Assembly (NCBI GenBank): GCA_022822005.1
Contig: JAJECO010000033.1
Location: 26,901 to 90,900 of the forward strand
From: Candidatus Poribacteria bacterium
Lineage (GTDB): Bacteria > Poribacteria > WGA-4E > PCPOR2b
Direction: 5' to 3'
DNA length: 64,000 bases
The notes under the pieces are model-generated. The model had not been told where the DNA came from, did no database searches, and saw only the letters and a program-made list of their open reading frames with translations. Shown here one piece after another: positions 1 through 8,912 of this stretch. Position 1 is the first letter of the stretch, and every line of letters begins with the position of its first letter. Made by a program: the position numbers and the translations under genes.

Positions 1-860
1 CCCATCTCTTCGCTCGTTGCGCCAATCACCAAGCGACCATCATCCTTGGGAACGAGATAGACATCCGTCGGATACTTGGCACGCGGTGCACGGATGACCT
101 TTTCCAGAACAATTCCTTCCTCCATCTGTAACGCGAGCATTTGCCCTTTGACAGGACGGACAGGCGGTTGCACCGCTTCTGGTAAGCCATCAATGTCGTT
201 CGACCAGCAGCCCGCCGCCAACACAATGACATCAGCTTCTTCCAAATTGTCTTTGACCCAAATCCCTTTAGCTTTTCCGTCGACGATCTCAATTTTGCCC
301 ACGGATGTGTCTTCGTGTAATATCCCGTCTGCGTTCTGATAAGCCCTGATCAGCGCTTCAACCATCGCTCGGTTGTCAACCTGATGGTCATCCTTGCTCC
401 AAATGGCTGCAGTAATCTTAGGAGAGAGCAGCGGTTCCATCTCACGGGCTTCCCTACCAGTAATCCACTCCACTTTCAGATCCAAGAGTTTTTGGGATTC
501 GTAAAGGTGTTCCAACTCGCGTGCGTCGTCCCGATCTACCCCGACGATGAGTGTCCCTTCTGCCCGGTAGCCGACGTTCATCCGGCTGTCAGTCTCTAAC
601 TCGGCAACCCACTCAGGGTACATCCGACAACTCTGAACGCCCATGTTGAGAAGTTCGCGTTCCTCAAAGTGCACTTCTGCGTGCGGTGCTAACATCCCTG
701 CGGCTGCCCAAGATGCAGCGCGCCCCGCTTGATTTCGTTCATAAATTGAGACAGTGCAGCCTGCTTTTGCTAACTGCCAGCCGATACCGAGTCCAATTAC
801 CCCGCCACCCACAATAATTACACGTTGATTTAAATGTGTTTTGCTGATTGGTATAGTCAT
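1..860 (-). CDS. thiO: FAD-dependent glycine/D-amino-acid oxidase, ThiO type (3' end cut by window)
   Basis: The minus-strand frame is open from an ATG at 860 to base 1, giving 286 residues with the C-terminus outside the window. After a short N-terminal tail it has a dinucleotide-binding fold (GGGVIGLGIGWQLAKAG, then an acidic residue in SIYER, about residues 17-43). Next comes the SWAAAGMLAPHAE segment typical of glycine oxidases of the DAO family. Later pieces (VLAAGCWS, PVRPVKGQMLAL, YLVPKDDGRLVIGATSEEMG) also match ThiO. Known role of the family: oxidation of glycine to iminoacetate for the thiazole of thiamine. No other thiamine gene is visible here, so a general D-amino-acid oxidase is the alternative. 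It is transcribed divergently from the S1 gene. Confidence 0.85.
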   Translation of the reverse strand, partial: MTIPISKTHLNQRVIIVGGGVIGLGIGWQLAKAGCTVSIYERNQAGRAASWAAAGMLAPHAEVHFEERELLNMGVQSCRMYPEWVAELETDSRMNVGYRAEGTLIVGVDRDDARELEHLYESQKLLDLKVEWITGREAREMEPLLSPKITAAIWSKDDHQVDNRAMVEALIRAYQNADGILHEDTSVGKIEIVDGKAKGIWVKDNLEEADVIVLAAGCWSNDIDGLPEAVQPPVRPVKGQMLALQMEEGIVLEKVIRAPRAKYPTDVYLVPKDDGRLVIGATSEEM

Positions 861-994
861 AGACAGGCTTCCAAGCTGTTGCTTAGTCAGGGAAAACTTT
901 CCCGGAAACGCAGACTACTGCACAGCGCAGTCTCCCTAATTTTAGCGCACTTTTACCCCCTCTGCAATGAAAAAATTTCTATTTGGAAATTCCG

Positions 995-1024
995 TTGCGT
1001 CTTTCTGCCCAGTTGTGCTATACT
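995..1024 (+). promoter_or_regulatory. Sigma-70-like promoter of the S1 gene
   Basis: TTGCGT at 995-1000 and TATACT at 1019-1024 are separated by 18 bp, and AT-rich TATATAT follows. It would start transcription near 1031 and leave a leader of roughly 90-125 nt before the S1 coding region. Confidence 0.55.
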
Positions 1025-1084
1025 ATATATATGCTTAACCTATGTCAGAAGTTTGACCCAGATAGGTCGTTACTGACCCTAGAA

Positions 1085-1105
1085 AAGGAGGAGCTGGTGA
1101 ATTAA
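1085..1105 (+). promoter_or_regulatory. Strong Shine-Dalgarno in front of a two-codon ORF in the S1 leader
   Basis: AAGGAGGAG (1085-1093) is the best ribosome-binding sequence in this leader. It sits at the right distance from GTG at 1097, but that frame is GTG AAT TAA, only two codons. The possible S1 starts (GTG 1120, ATG 1156) are 26 and 62 nt downstream and have no clear Shine-Dalgarno of their own. S1 leaders in other bacteria are autoregulated and lack a normal Shine-Dalgarno, so a regulatory role is plausible but unproven. Confidence 0.35.
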
Positions 1106-1155
1106 ATCTATCAAATCTAGTGCCGTTATTGAGTTTGAATAGAGCCAGTTACGTG

Positions 1156-3237
1156 ATGAACGAGGATTCAAAAAAGGAACAGGAAACAACGGATCAGCCC
1201 ACGGTCGAAGTGGAAGCCACTGATGCAGTTGCAACTGAGGAGGAACTGGACACCTCTCCAGTGAGCGACGACAACCAGTCGGAGGAGCGACCTGCGGAAG
1301 CAGATCAGCCACAAGACGAGCGGCAGGACGCACCGTCAACGAAGGAGACAGAGGCTGATGGCGAGGAGACCTCTCTGTCTGAAGATGGAGCGGACGCAGC
1401 CGAGACGGCCGATGAGGCTTCCTCTGTTGATGAATCGGCAGCAGTAGAAGCATCCGCTGAGGCATCGGAAACAACTCCAGACCTTGTGGAAGTCGAATCC
1501 CTGGAAGAGGCTTATGATAATTCCCTCAAAGCTTTTTCGGAGGGCGAAATTGTCAAGGGTACTGTGATTAACGTCGACCATGACGAAGTTATGATTGATA
1601 TTGGGTTCAAGTCAGAAGGGTATATCCCGGTATCGGAGTTCCCAATTGGGGAGAAAAGTGCACCTCCCGTAAATGTCGGTGACCAGATCGATGTGTACAT
1701 TGTCCGGAGAGAAGATTCCGAAGGTCAACTTGTCCTATCCAAGGAAATCGCTGACCAGAAACTGGTTTGGGACGAAATTACTGAGGCGTATGAAGCGGAG
1801 CAGGTAGTGACCGGAACCGTCGTGCAGCGCATTAAGGGTGGGCTGCAAGTAGACCTTGGTAAGCTACGCGCCTTCCTGCCGGCGTCTCAGGTGGAATTGC
1901 GACCTCCACAAGATTTTGACCAATATATCGGTCAGACACTTGAAGCCAAGGTTGTTAAATTGAGCAAGCGTCGCCGCAATATTGTCCTGTCACGCCGCGT
2001 GATCCTCGAGGAAGAGTTAGCAGCACAAAAGACTGCTCTCTTTGAGAACATCGAAACCAGCCAGGTGCGACCAGGGGTTGTAAAGAGTATCACGACCTTT
2101 GGGGCGTTTGTTGATCTTGGTGGTATTGATGGCTTACTCCACAAAACAGATATGTCGTGGCGTCGAGTCAATCATCCCTCCGAGGTTGTTGCTGTGGGAG
2201 ATGAGATAGAGGTGATGGTTATCTCTGTTGACCGCGATACGGAGAAGGTCTCTCTCGGGTTAAAACAGAAAACCTTGGATCCATGGGAGTCGGTCGAAGA
2301 AAAATATCCCACTGGCTCCACCGTTACAGGGAAAGTAGTGGGCATTGTCAACTACGGGGCATTTCTGGAGTTGGAAGAGGGGGTTGAAGGGCTCATCCAT
2401 ATCTCTGAGATGTCGTGGACCCGGCGAAACATTGCCCCGTCGAAGGTTGTTGCAAAGGACGATGTCATCGACGCAGTTGTTCTGGATATCGACAAGAATA
2501 ATCAGAAGCTTTCTCTCGGATTGAAGCAACTGCACCCCAACCCTTGGGAGCTGTTGGAGACAAAATACCCTGTCGGCACAAAACTCACAGGCCGCGTGCG
2601 AAATCTCACTAATTTTGGTGCCTTCGTCGAAATCGAGGAAGGAATCGATGGTCTGATCCATATTTCCGACCTATCGTGGCTAAAGCGAATTGTTGATCCT
2701 CGCGAGGTCCTTAAGGAAGGTGACGAAGTTGAAGTCATGGTTCTAAGCATTGACCCAGCACAACAGAAGATTTCTCTCGGGTTGAAGCAGATTGAACCTG
2801 ACCCGTGGATAGAAGTTCCCAATAAATACAAAATTGGATCGGTCGTCCGCGGTAAGGTTGTGAACATTACCAGCTTTGGTGTGTTTGCACAACTTGAAGA
2901 TGATATCGAAGGGCTAATCCATATCTCTGAATTGGCTGAGCAACGTATCGAAAGACCAGAAGACATTGTCTCCGTTGGTCAGGAATTGGATCTGAAAGTC
3001 ATTCACTTAGATCCGACCGAACGCCGAATCGGGTTGTCCCTAAAAGCTGCACAGGCTGAACAAGATCGTGCAACCATCACTCAATACGAGCAGGAACAGG
3101 AAGTGCGTTCACAGGCGCAAGAAAAGGATCGGGAGGAACTGACTGCGTTTGGAGGGTTGTTAAAAGAAGAACTAAATCGATCCGGGTCTGAAGATACCAC
3201 CGAGGAAGAACCGGAAGAGGCTTCCAAAGAAAATTAA
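1156..3237 (+). CDS. rpsA: 30S ribosomal protein S1, six S1 domains with acidic N-terminal extension
   Basis: There are 693 residues from ATG 1156. A GTG at 1120 would add 12 residues; neither start has a good ribosome-binding site. Residues 1 to about 115 are a low-complexity, strongly acidic tract rich in Glu, Asp, Ala, Ser and Thr. Six S1/OB-fold repeats follow. The last four are most alike, each with a GAF/GVF strand and a GLIHISEMSW- or GLLHKTDMSW-like segment. The C-terminus is again charged (EDTTEEEPEEASKEN). S1 binds mRNA on the small subunit to help initiation. The usual S1 is about 550 residues, so the acidic N-terminus accounts for the extra length. The gene appears monocistronic. 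Confidence 0.92.
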   Translation: MNEDSKKEQETTDQPTVEVEATDAVATEEELDTSPVSDDNQSEERPAEADQPQDERQDAPSTKETEADGEETSLSEDGADAAETADEASSVDESAAVEASAEASETTPDLVEVESLEEAYDNSLKAFSEGEIVKGTVINVDHDEVMIDIGFKSEGYIPVSEFPIGEKSAPPVNVGDQIDVYIVRREDSEGQLVLSKEIADQKLVWDEITEAYEAEQVVTGTVVQRIKGGLQVDLGKLRAFLPASQVELRPPQDFDQYIGQTLEAKVVKLSKRRRNIVLSRRVILEEELAAQKTALFENIETSQVRPGVVKSITTFGAFVDLGGIDGLLHKTDMSWRRVNHPSEVVAVGDEIEVMVISVDRDTEKVSLGLKQKTLDPWESVEEKYPTGSTVTGKVVGIVNYGAFLELEEGVEGLIHISEMSWTRRNIAPSKVVAKDDVIDAVVLDIDKNNQKLSLGLKQLHPNPWELLETKYPVGTKLTGRVRNLTNFGAFVEIEEGIDGLIHISDLSWLKRIVDPREVLKEGDEVEVMVLSIDPAQQKISLGLKQIEPDPWIEVPNKYKIGSVVRGKVVNITSFGVFAQLEDDIEGLIHISELAEQRIERPEDIVSVGQELDLKVIHLDPTERRIGLSLKAAQAEQDRATITQYEQEQEVRSQAQEKDREELTAFGGLLKEELNRSGSEDTTEEEPEEASKEN

Positions 3238-3922
3238 CACGTATGCATTCAGAAAAGTAAGATTGCGCTCCCTTGTCAAACGGAGGGCAATCTTACTACT
3301 TGAACCTTCGTATTAGCCTAAGGTATAAATTGCTATCGCCTAGCTCTATAATAGATTTTGATGATGGTAATCTGCCGTTCAGCGGTTACAATGAGGCATG
3401 AAACGTAATTTTCTCCTTTCACGCTTCATATTTCATTTATGGATGCGGCGATTGTCAAATTGCGCACAGGCTATGCGATAGGATGATATGATTTCGTATA
3501 TGTATCCAAGACCTTACCATTATCTTTCCCCTGTTGCTAAAACCTTACACGGTTAGCAACAAATGGCTAGCATCGCTTCTCTATCGCCTGCGCTTGCTGG
3601 CACGTATAACCTATCACGCCTCATGTTAGTCCGTCCGTGGCTAGGTCAGCCATCCAAAATGGCGGCAGTTGAGTTGGCAGACTTTCTCAAGAATTGGTGA
3701 TAGGGTACTACCCTCTCCAGCAATACCCGCTCAGATCGTTGGAAATCCCTAATAACTGCTAAGGATTTCTCATGCTGCCTGATTGGAGAGAGGAAGGGAT
3801 ATATTTAACCTTGGCACACATTAGCCACGGTTAGCTTGAGGTTTTGTGATGCTCAAAAAACAGGGTTTTCGAAGAATTGTTGATACATCGAATATAAAAG
3901 TATTAAATCAGGAGAAACTCAA
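3238..3922. other. 685-bp non-coding gap between S1 and metK, with two hairpins
   Basis: No coding frame of note and no tRNA was seen. Hairpin 1 (3257-3296) has arms GTAAGATTGCGCTCC and GGAGGGCAATCTTAC, which pair over 15 bp with one mismatch. It lies 20 bp after the S1 stop and probably ends that transcript, although no T-run follows. Hairpin 2 (3532-3561) is TGTTGCTAA / TTAGCAACA with a 12-nt loop. The last 200 bp form a long leader for metK. I looked for SAM-I, SAM-II and SAH riboswitch cores and did not recognise one. Confidence 0.5.
3257..3296 (+). terminator. Stem-loop after the S1 gene, terminator-like but without a T-run
   Basis: The 15-bp stem has one mismatch and a 10-nt loop (CTTGTCAAAC), placed just after the S1 stop codon. 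The sequence after the stem is TACTTGAACC, so this is not a textbook intrinsic terminator. It could instead protect the 3' end of the mRNA. Confidence 0.4.
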
Positions 3923-5077
3923 TTGGCTCAAAACTATGTATTTACCTCTGAATCTGTAACTGAAGGACACCCCGACAAACTTGCAGACCAGATCTCTGAC
4001 GCCGTGCTCGACGCGGTGATGGCAGAAGATCCGATGGGGCGTGTTGCCTGCGAAACGCTAGTAACAACCGGGCTCGCACTAATCACCGGTGAAATGACGA
4101 CCTCTGCCAATTTTATTGATATTCCTGCCCTTGTTCGTCACACTATCCAACAGGTCGGCTATGTTAAAGCAACCTATGGGTTTGACTATGAACACTGTGC
4201 GCTGTTAACGGCAATTGATGAACAATCGCCTGACATTGCGATGGGCGTGGATCGGCTTGGTGCTGGAGATCAAGGGATGATGTTTGGCTATGCTTGCCGC
4301 GAAACAGCGGAGCTAATGCCGATGCCGATTATACTGGCGCATAAACTGACCCGCCGTCTGGCACGGGCGCGGAAAGAGGGTATATTGAACTTCCTAAGGC
4401 CCGACGGGAAGTCGCAGGTGACCGTTGAATATGCCGATGGACAACCCCTACACGTTAATACTGTCGTGATTTCTACCCAACATGCACCCGAGGTGACGAC
4501 TGACGAACTCAGGGAAGCCGTTATTGAGGAAGTGATTAAACCCACTATTCCTGAAGAACTGCGTCAGAAGCCATCCGACATCATCTACCATGTCAATCCC
4601 ACAGGGCGCTTTGTTGTCGGTGGGCCCCAGGGCGATTGTGGACTCACGGGTCGAAAGATTATCGCAGATACCTATGGAGGCATGGGACGGCACGGCGGTG
4701 GAGCTTTTTCCGGAAAAGATCCGACGAAAGTGGATCGGAGCGCTGCATATGCGGCGCGCCACGTTGCGAAAAACATCGTCGCAGCTGAACTGGCGGAGCG
4801 GTGTGAAGTCCAGCTGTCCTACGCCATCGGTGTTGTAGAACCGATTTCGATTATGCTAGATACATTTGGCACAGGTGTGGTCCCCGATGAAAAACTGACG
4901 CAACTTGTAGAGAAACATTTCGATCTGACGCCAGCCGGAATTATCGAACGCCTTGAACTCCGGAAACCCATTTACTCGGCAACAGCTGCTTATGGCCACT
5001 TTGGACGTGAAGAGCCGGGGTTCACGTGGGAATTAACGGACTATGCAGATCTGCTAAAGTCTGAGGCAGGAGTGTAG
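3923..5077 (+). CDS. metK: S-adenosylmethionine synthetase
   Basis: The protein has 384 residues, the normal family length. It makes SAM from methionine and ATP. Visible signatures are GHPDK at 15-19 (N-terminal ATP/metal loop), the hexapeptide GAGDQG at 113-118, and the glycine-rich GGGAFSGKD at 258-266 followed by [10 protein letters not shown]. The start is TTG at 3923 (reading [11 protein letters not shown], translated with initiator Met), chosen because AGGAGA lies 7 nt upstream at 3910-3915. It is followed after 12 bp by ahcY with its own GGAGG, so the two are almost certainly co-transcribed as a methyl-cycle operon. Confidence 0.97.
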   Translation: MAQNYVFTSESVTEGHPDKLADQISDAVLDAVMAEDPMGRVACETLVTTGLALITGEMTTSANFIDIPALVRHTIQQVGYVKATYGFDYEHCALLTAIDEQSPDIAMGVDRLGAGDQGMMFGYACRETAELMPMPIILAHKLTRRLARARKEGILNFLRPDGKSQVTVEYADGQPLHVNTVVISTQHAPEVTTDELREAVIEEVIKPTIPEELRQKPSDIIYHVNPTGRFVVGGPQGDCGLTGRKIIADTYGGMGRHGGGAFSGKDPTKVDRSAAYAARHVAKNIVAAELAERCEVQLSYAIGVVEPISIMLDTFGTGVVPDEKLTQLVEKHFDLTPAGIIERLELRKPIYSATAAYGHFGREEPGFTWELTDYADLLKSEAGV

Positions 5078-5089
5078 GAGGCGAAACTT

Positions 5090-6352
5090 ATGAATTACGA
5101 CATCAAAGATCAAGGACTGGCAGACGATGGAAAGCGGCGGATTGACTGGGCAGACCGATTCATGCCTGTCCTACGGCTAATTCGCCAACGGTTTGAGCAG
5201 GAGCGTCCGCTTGAAGGTGTGCGGATTTCTGCCTGTTTGCATGTTACGACGGAAACAGCGAACTTAGCCCGAGCACTGAAAGCTGGTGGTGCCGAGGTGC
5301 TGCTATGCGCTTCTAACCCGCTTAGCACGCAGGATGATGTTGCCGCGTCCCTTGTAGCACACGATGGAATCCCCATTTATGCGATCAAAGGGGAGGATAC
5401 TGAGACCTATTACCAGCATATCGATGAAGCGGTCAACTTCAAGCCAGCAATTACAATGGACGATGGTGCGGATTTGGTCTCGCGCCTGCATGCTGAAGAT
5501 ACAAACCCCTCCTACGTGGAAAATGTGTTGGCTGGAACTGAAGAGACAACAACCGGAGTTATCCGCCTCAAGAGTATGGCTACCGAAGGTGTCCTCAGGT
5601 ATCCAATCATCGCTGTGAACGATGCCAAAACTAAGCATTTCTTCGATAATCGCTACGGAACCGGACAGAGCACACTGGACGGGATAATTCGTGCAACCAA
5701 TCTGCTCATCGCTGGAACGACCGTTGTTGTTGCCGGTTACGGTTGGTGCGGGCGGGGATTTGCTGATCGCGCACGGGGCCTCGGCGCAAATGTTATCGTC
5801 GCGGAGGTTGATCCGTTGAACGCCTTGGAAGCAGTGATGGACGGATTCCGCGTTCTGCCCATGGTCCAAGCCGTCACGGAAGCAGATGTGGTTGTTACGC
5901 TTACTGGTAATATGCATGTCTTGCGGCGCGAGCATTTTGAAGCGATGAAGGATGGAGCCATTATCTGTAATTCGGGGCATTTCAACGTTGAGATTAACAT
6001 TCCCGATCTCAAAGATTTAAGCACCGAAGTGAGAATGACACGGGAGTTAGTTGAGGAATACGCTCTCAAGGATGGGCGTAAACTGTATCTCCTTGGTGAA
6101 GGAAGGCTTATCAATCTCGCTGCAGCGGAAGGGCATCCAGCCAGCGTGATGGATATGAGTTTTGCCAATCAAGCGTTGTCTGCGGAGTATGTGGCCCAAA
6201 ACCATGAGCGGATGGAAAACCGCGTCTATGATGTGCCGGAGGAGCTTGACGACTCTATCGCAGCGTTGAAACTACAAGCTCTCGGTGTTGCAATTGATGA
6301 ATTGACCGAAGAGCAGGAAACCTATCTCAATTCTTGGACGATGGGTACTTAA
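5090..6352 (+). CDS. ahcY: S-adenosylhomocysteine hydrolase (adenosylhomocysteinase)
   Basis: The protein has 420 residues, the shorter archaeal/thermophile-like form without the insert of about 40 residues seen in many bacterial and eukaryotic enzymes. It splits SAH into adenosine and homocysteine using bound NAD. Evidence is [11 protein letters not shown] near the N-terminus, the substrate region with [18 protein letters not shown], the NAD fingerprint GYGWCGRG at 216-223, and [15 protein letters not shown] near the C-terminus. It lies 12 bp after metK, and together they complete SAM synthesis and SAH removal. Confidence 0.96.
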   Translation: MNYDIKDQGLADDGKRRIDWADRFMPVLRLIRQRFEQERPLEGVRISACLHVTTETANLARALKAGGAEVLLCASNPLSTQDDVAASLVAHDGIPIYAIKGEDTETYYQHIDEAVNFKPAITMDDGADLVSRLHAEDTNPSYVENVLAGTEETTTGVIRLKSMATEGVLRYPIIAVNDAKTKHFFDNRYGTGQSTLDGIIRATNLLIAGTTVVVAGYGWCGRGFADRARGLGANVIVAEVDPLNALEAVMDGFRVLPMVQAVTEADVVVTLTGNMHVLRREHFEAMKDGAIICNSGHFNVEINIPDLKDLSTEVRMTRELVEEYALKDGRKLYLLGEGRLINLAAAEGHPASVMDMSFANQALSAEYVAQNHERMENRVYDVPEELDDSIAALKLQALGVAIDELTEEQETYLNSWTMGT

Positions 6353-6369
6353 TGCAAGGGGGCTGACTC

Positions 6370-6606
6370 ATGAAAAAATCGGATCTCTGGGAAAGTATCA
6401 TTCTGCTCGTGTCGGCGATTCTGCTTGTACCAATCTGGATGTACAAATCAAATTCGGCGCAACTGTCTGACGGAATGTTCAAGCTATTTCAGATACTGCA
6501 AGTGGTGTTAGTCGTTGTCCTTGTTGCCATCTTGGTTCGGCGTGTTCGGCGTGTCATCACAGCACTACGTGAAAACAAAAACCGTCAGGGACCCTTTCCT
6601 TCCTAA
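6370..6606 (+). CDS. Small two-helix membrane protein, unknown function
   Basis: A 78-residue protein begins 17 bp after ahcY, with GGGGG upstream of its ATG. Hydrophobic segments at about 8-25 (SIILLVSAILLVPIWMY) and 39-58 (VVLVVVLVAILV), followed by a basic stretch (RRVRRV), suggest two membrane helices. I recognise no family. Its position between ahcY and the PfkB kinase suggests read-through in the same operon, but nothing in the sequence links it to methyl metabolism. Confidence 0.65.
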   Translation: MKKSDLWESIILLVSAILLVPIWMYKSNSAQLSDGMFKLFQILQVVLVVVLVAILVRRVRRVITALRENKNRQGPFPS

Positions 6607-6661
6607 ATCCACTTTCACACGGTAGTAGACTTCAGAGTAGATCTGGTTGCGAGGTTGATTC

Positions 6662-7567
6662 ATGAGTATTTTGGTCGTCGGATCGGTGGGGTTGGATGAT
6701 GTTAAGACCCACGCCGGTAAAGTCGAAAATGCGCTGGGCGGATCAGCTATCTATTTTTCGACAGCAGCGAGTTTCTTCTATGATTCGATTCGGTTGGTCG
6801 CTGTTGTCGGAGATGATTTTCCGCAAGAGCATCTCGATTTCCTGGAGGTACGAGGGATTGGACTCGAAGGCTTGGAACAGATCCAAGATGGCAAAACCTT
6901 CCGTTGGGGCGGAGACTACACAAGCGATCTCAACGCTGCGACGACGCTCTTTACCGATCTGAATGTCTACGGTGACTTCAATCCGAAGCTGCCGGAGGCG
7001 TATAAAGACACTCCCTACGTTTTTCTTGCTAATATCAATCCTGAATTGCAGCTGAATGTGCTTCGGCAGGCGACAACGCCGAAATTGATCGTATGTGATA
7101 CGATGAATCTCTGGATCAACAATAGTCTTGATGCGCTGATGCAAACTTTGAGCGAAGTAGACATCTTAATCCTAAATGATGGGGAAGCGCGCCTGCTAAC
7201 GGGAGAAAGCAACCTAATCCGTGCTGGAAAACAGATTCTCACCTACGGTCCAGATCGGGTTGTTATTAAAAAGGGGGAACACGGGGCGATTTCCTTGACA
7301 GACTCAACCGTCTTCACTGCGCCGGCTTATCCATTAGAATCAGTATCCGACCCCACGGGAGCAGGTGACAGCTTCGCTGGTGGATTCTTGGGGTATCTCG
7401 CTTCTGTTGGAGAGACCTCGGAGGCAACAGTTCGCAAAGCAGTTATCTACGGAGCCGTTGTTGCCTCCTTCAATGTTGAAGATTTCAGTTTGAACCGTCA
7501 GCGCCGATTGACACGATCCGAAATTGAAGACCGCTACCATCAACTGTACGAAGCGGCCCTCTTCTGA
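6662..7567 (+). CDS. PfkB-family kinase, candidate adenosine/nucleoside kinase
   Basis: The protein has 301 residues. It shows the N-terminal PfkB Gly-rich element (ALGGSAIYFSTAASFF, about 23-38) and the C-terminal signature DPTGAGDSFAGGFLGYLAS, with the catalytic Asp at 236 and its GAG anion hole at 233-235. Family members phosphorylate sugars or nucleosides. The position directly after metK-ahcY suggests phosphorylation of the adenosine released by AhcY, which would pull that reversible reaction forward; that is inference from context. A ribokinase-like sugar kinase is the alternative. It starts at ATG 6662 with a weak GAGG upstream, 55 bp after the small membrane gene. Confidence 0.85.
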   Translation: MSILVVGSVGLDDVKTHAGKVENALGGSAIYFSTAASFFYDSIRLVAVVGDDFPQEHLDFLEVRGIGLEGLEQIQDGKTFRWGGDYTSDLNAATTLFTDLNVYGDFNPKLPEAYKDTPYVFLANINPELQLNVLRQATTPKLIVCDTMNLWINNSLDALMQTLSEVDILILNDGEARLLTGESNLIRAGKQILTYGPDRVVIKKGEHGAISLTDSTVFTAPAYPLESVSDPTGAGDSFAGGFLGYLASVGETSEATVRKAVIYGAVVASFNVEDFSLNRQRRLTRSEIEDRYHQLYEAALF

Positions 7568-7626
7568 ATCCAAAATCCACGCGGATCACTTCATGCACAG
7601 CGCGCTCCGTCAGAAAACTTTGACAC

Positions 7627-8658
7627 CTACCTCGTCCCTTGCGCGATCAGCACCCACCACGGCATATTGCCTACATCATAAGTTTCCAGAGGATACAGAT
7701 ACCCAGCGTCCGCATCGACTCGGTACGAAGCCAGTCGGTCAGCGGATTCGCCAGCACTGATCAGAAATTTGCCGTTCGGATCAATCCTAAAACAGCGTGG
7801 GGTCTTTTCCGTTGGGAAAAAACCGATAGATTCCAACGAGCCATCAGCGTTGACGGCGTAGCCGGCGAGGCTATCATGCCCCCGGTTCGCGGCGTACATA
7901 AACTTCCCTGAGGGGTGCATCTCCAAACGGGCGCACGAATTACTGCCGTCGTAATCTGTAGGCAGCGTTGAGAGTGTCTGGAAGGCAGTAAGTGTGCCAT
8001 CGGCAGCATTGAATTCATAGGCGGTTACGCTGCTGCCCTGTTCATTGTCCGCATAGACGAAGGGTCGGTTTGGATGGAAGCAGACGTGACGCGGACCATC
8101 TGCGCCTTCAGGGATAACTTGGGGTGTAGAATTGGGCGAGAGGGTGCCAGAAGTAGAGTCAAACTGGAATTGAAAGATCGAATTGGTAGGACATGTGTGA
8201 GACACAAAGACGAATCGGTTTGATGAATCAATAGCGACTCCGTGCGCGTGTTCGCCCGTCGAATATGTATCGCTTGGTTCGTTGCCAAGCGTCCCGTCAT
8301 CCAGCAGAGGATAAACCGTTACCTTGCCAGGGACATAGTAAGGCGTTATCAAATAGTTTCCCGTTCTATCAATCTCAAGGTATGCTGGATCTTCCAGCCC
8401 TGTCACGGTTGTGTTTATCATGTCAAGCTGACCTGTATTTCGGTCAACCTTGAAACTGATGATGTCTCCAGTGGCTCGAATCGCAGCGTAGAGGACATCC
8501 CGCGTCGGATGGATATTCAGTATGCTCGGAGGACTGTAGACCGCGACCTCCCCGTGGGGCGTAAGTGCTCCCGTTTCAGGTGACATATTGAAGATCGAAA
8601 TTTTATTCTCCCCTGCGATGGAGACATATACATATAGGCTTGGCTGTGGTGAATCCAT
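7627..8658 (-). CDS. Lactonase-family seven-bladed beta-propeller (6-phosphogluconolactonase-like)
   Basis: The protein has 343 residues from ATG 8658, preceded by GAGGAA at good distance. A TTG at 8697 would add 13 residues without a better site. Repeated blades show the family pattern, for example LNIHPTRDVLYAA, HVCFHPNRPFVYADNEQGSSV and LEMHPSGKFMYAANRGHDSL, and the protein ends with CFRIDPNGKFLISAGESADRLASY. The family (Pgl/YbhE type) contains 6-phosphogluconolactonase and muconate lactonizing enzymes, so the exact substrate is open. No signal peptide is seen, so a cytoplasmic enzyme is likely. It converges on the PfkB gene. Confidence 0.85.
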   Translation of the reverse strand: MDSPQPSLYVYVSIAGENKISIFNMSPETGALTPHGEVAVYSPPSILNIHPTRDVLYAAIRATGDIISFKVDRNTGQLDMINTTVTGLEDPAYLEIDRTGNYLITPYYVPGKVTVYPLLDDGTLGNEPSDTYSTGEHAHGVAIDSSNRFVFVSHTCPTNSIFQFQFDSTSGTLSPNSTPQVIPEGADGPRHVCFHPNRPFVYADNEQGSSVTAYEFNAADGTLTAFQTLSTLPTDYDGSNSCARLEMHPSGKFMYAANRGHDSLAGYAVNADGSLESIGFFPTEKTPRCFRIDPNGKFLISAGESADRLASYRVDADAGYLYPLETYDVGNMPWWVLIAQGTR

Positions 8659-8845
8659 TCTATTCCTCGTTAGTCCAGAAGTATGCTGTGCAGGCAAGTT
8701 AAATTGCTGATAGCAGAAAAAGAGATTGTTGGGATTTTATTCAATCATCGCCTACCTGTCAAGGATTTTTCCCTTCGGTTCCACATCGAAGGTTTTTACT
8801 CCACCAATCCTTACTGCCCAGTGATTCATCAAGGTTGATTCGTAG

Positions 8846-8865
8846 GGAATGCAGATCTGCATTCC
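8846..8865. promoter_or_regulatory. Perfect 20-bp palindrome, candidate operator for the dehydrogenase gene
   Basis: GGAATGCAGA is followed at once by its exact reverse complement TCTGCATTCC. The site has no loop, so a DNA-binding dyad is more likely than an RNA hairpin. It lies 48 bp upstream of the ATG at 8913, where a promoter would be expected. No regulator gene is adjacent. Confidence 0.5.
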
Positions 8866-8912
8866 ACTCGCTCTTGCCAAAAAAAACTTGCTTCTCAACT
8901 TAGGAGGATACG

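Noticed and set aside
3300..3922. SAM or SAH riboswitch in the metK leader
   Set aside because: The position is ideal and some stems exist, but I could not match the conserved cores of SAM-I, SAM-II, SAM-IV or SAH riboswitches. A covariance search would decide.
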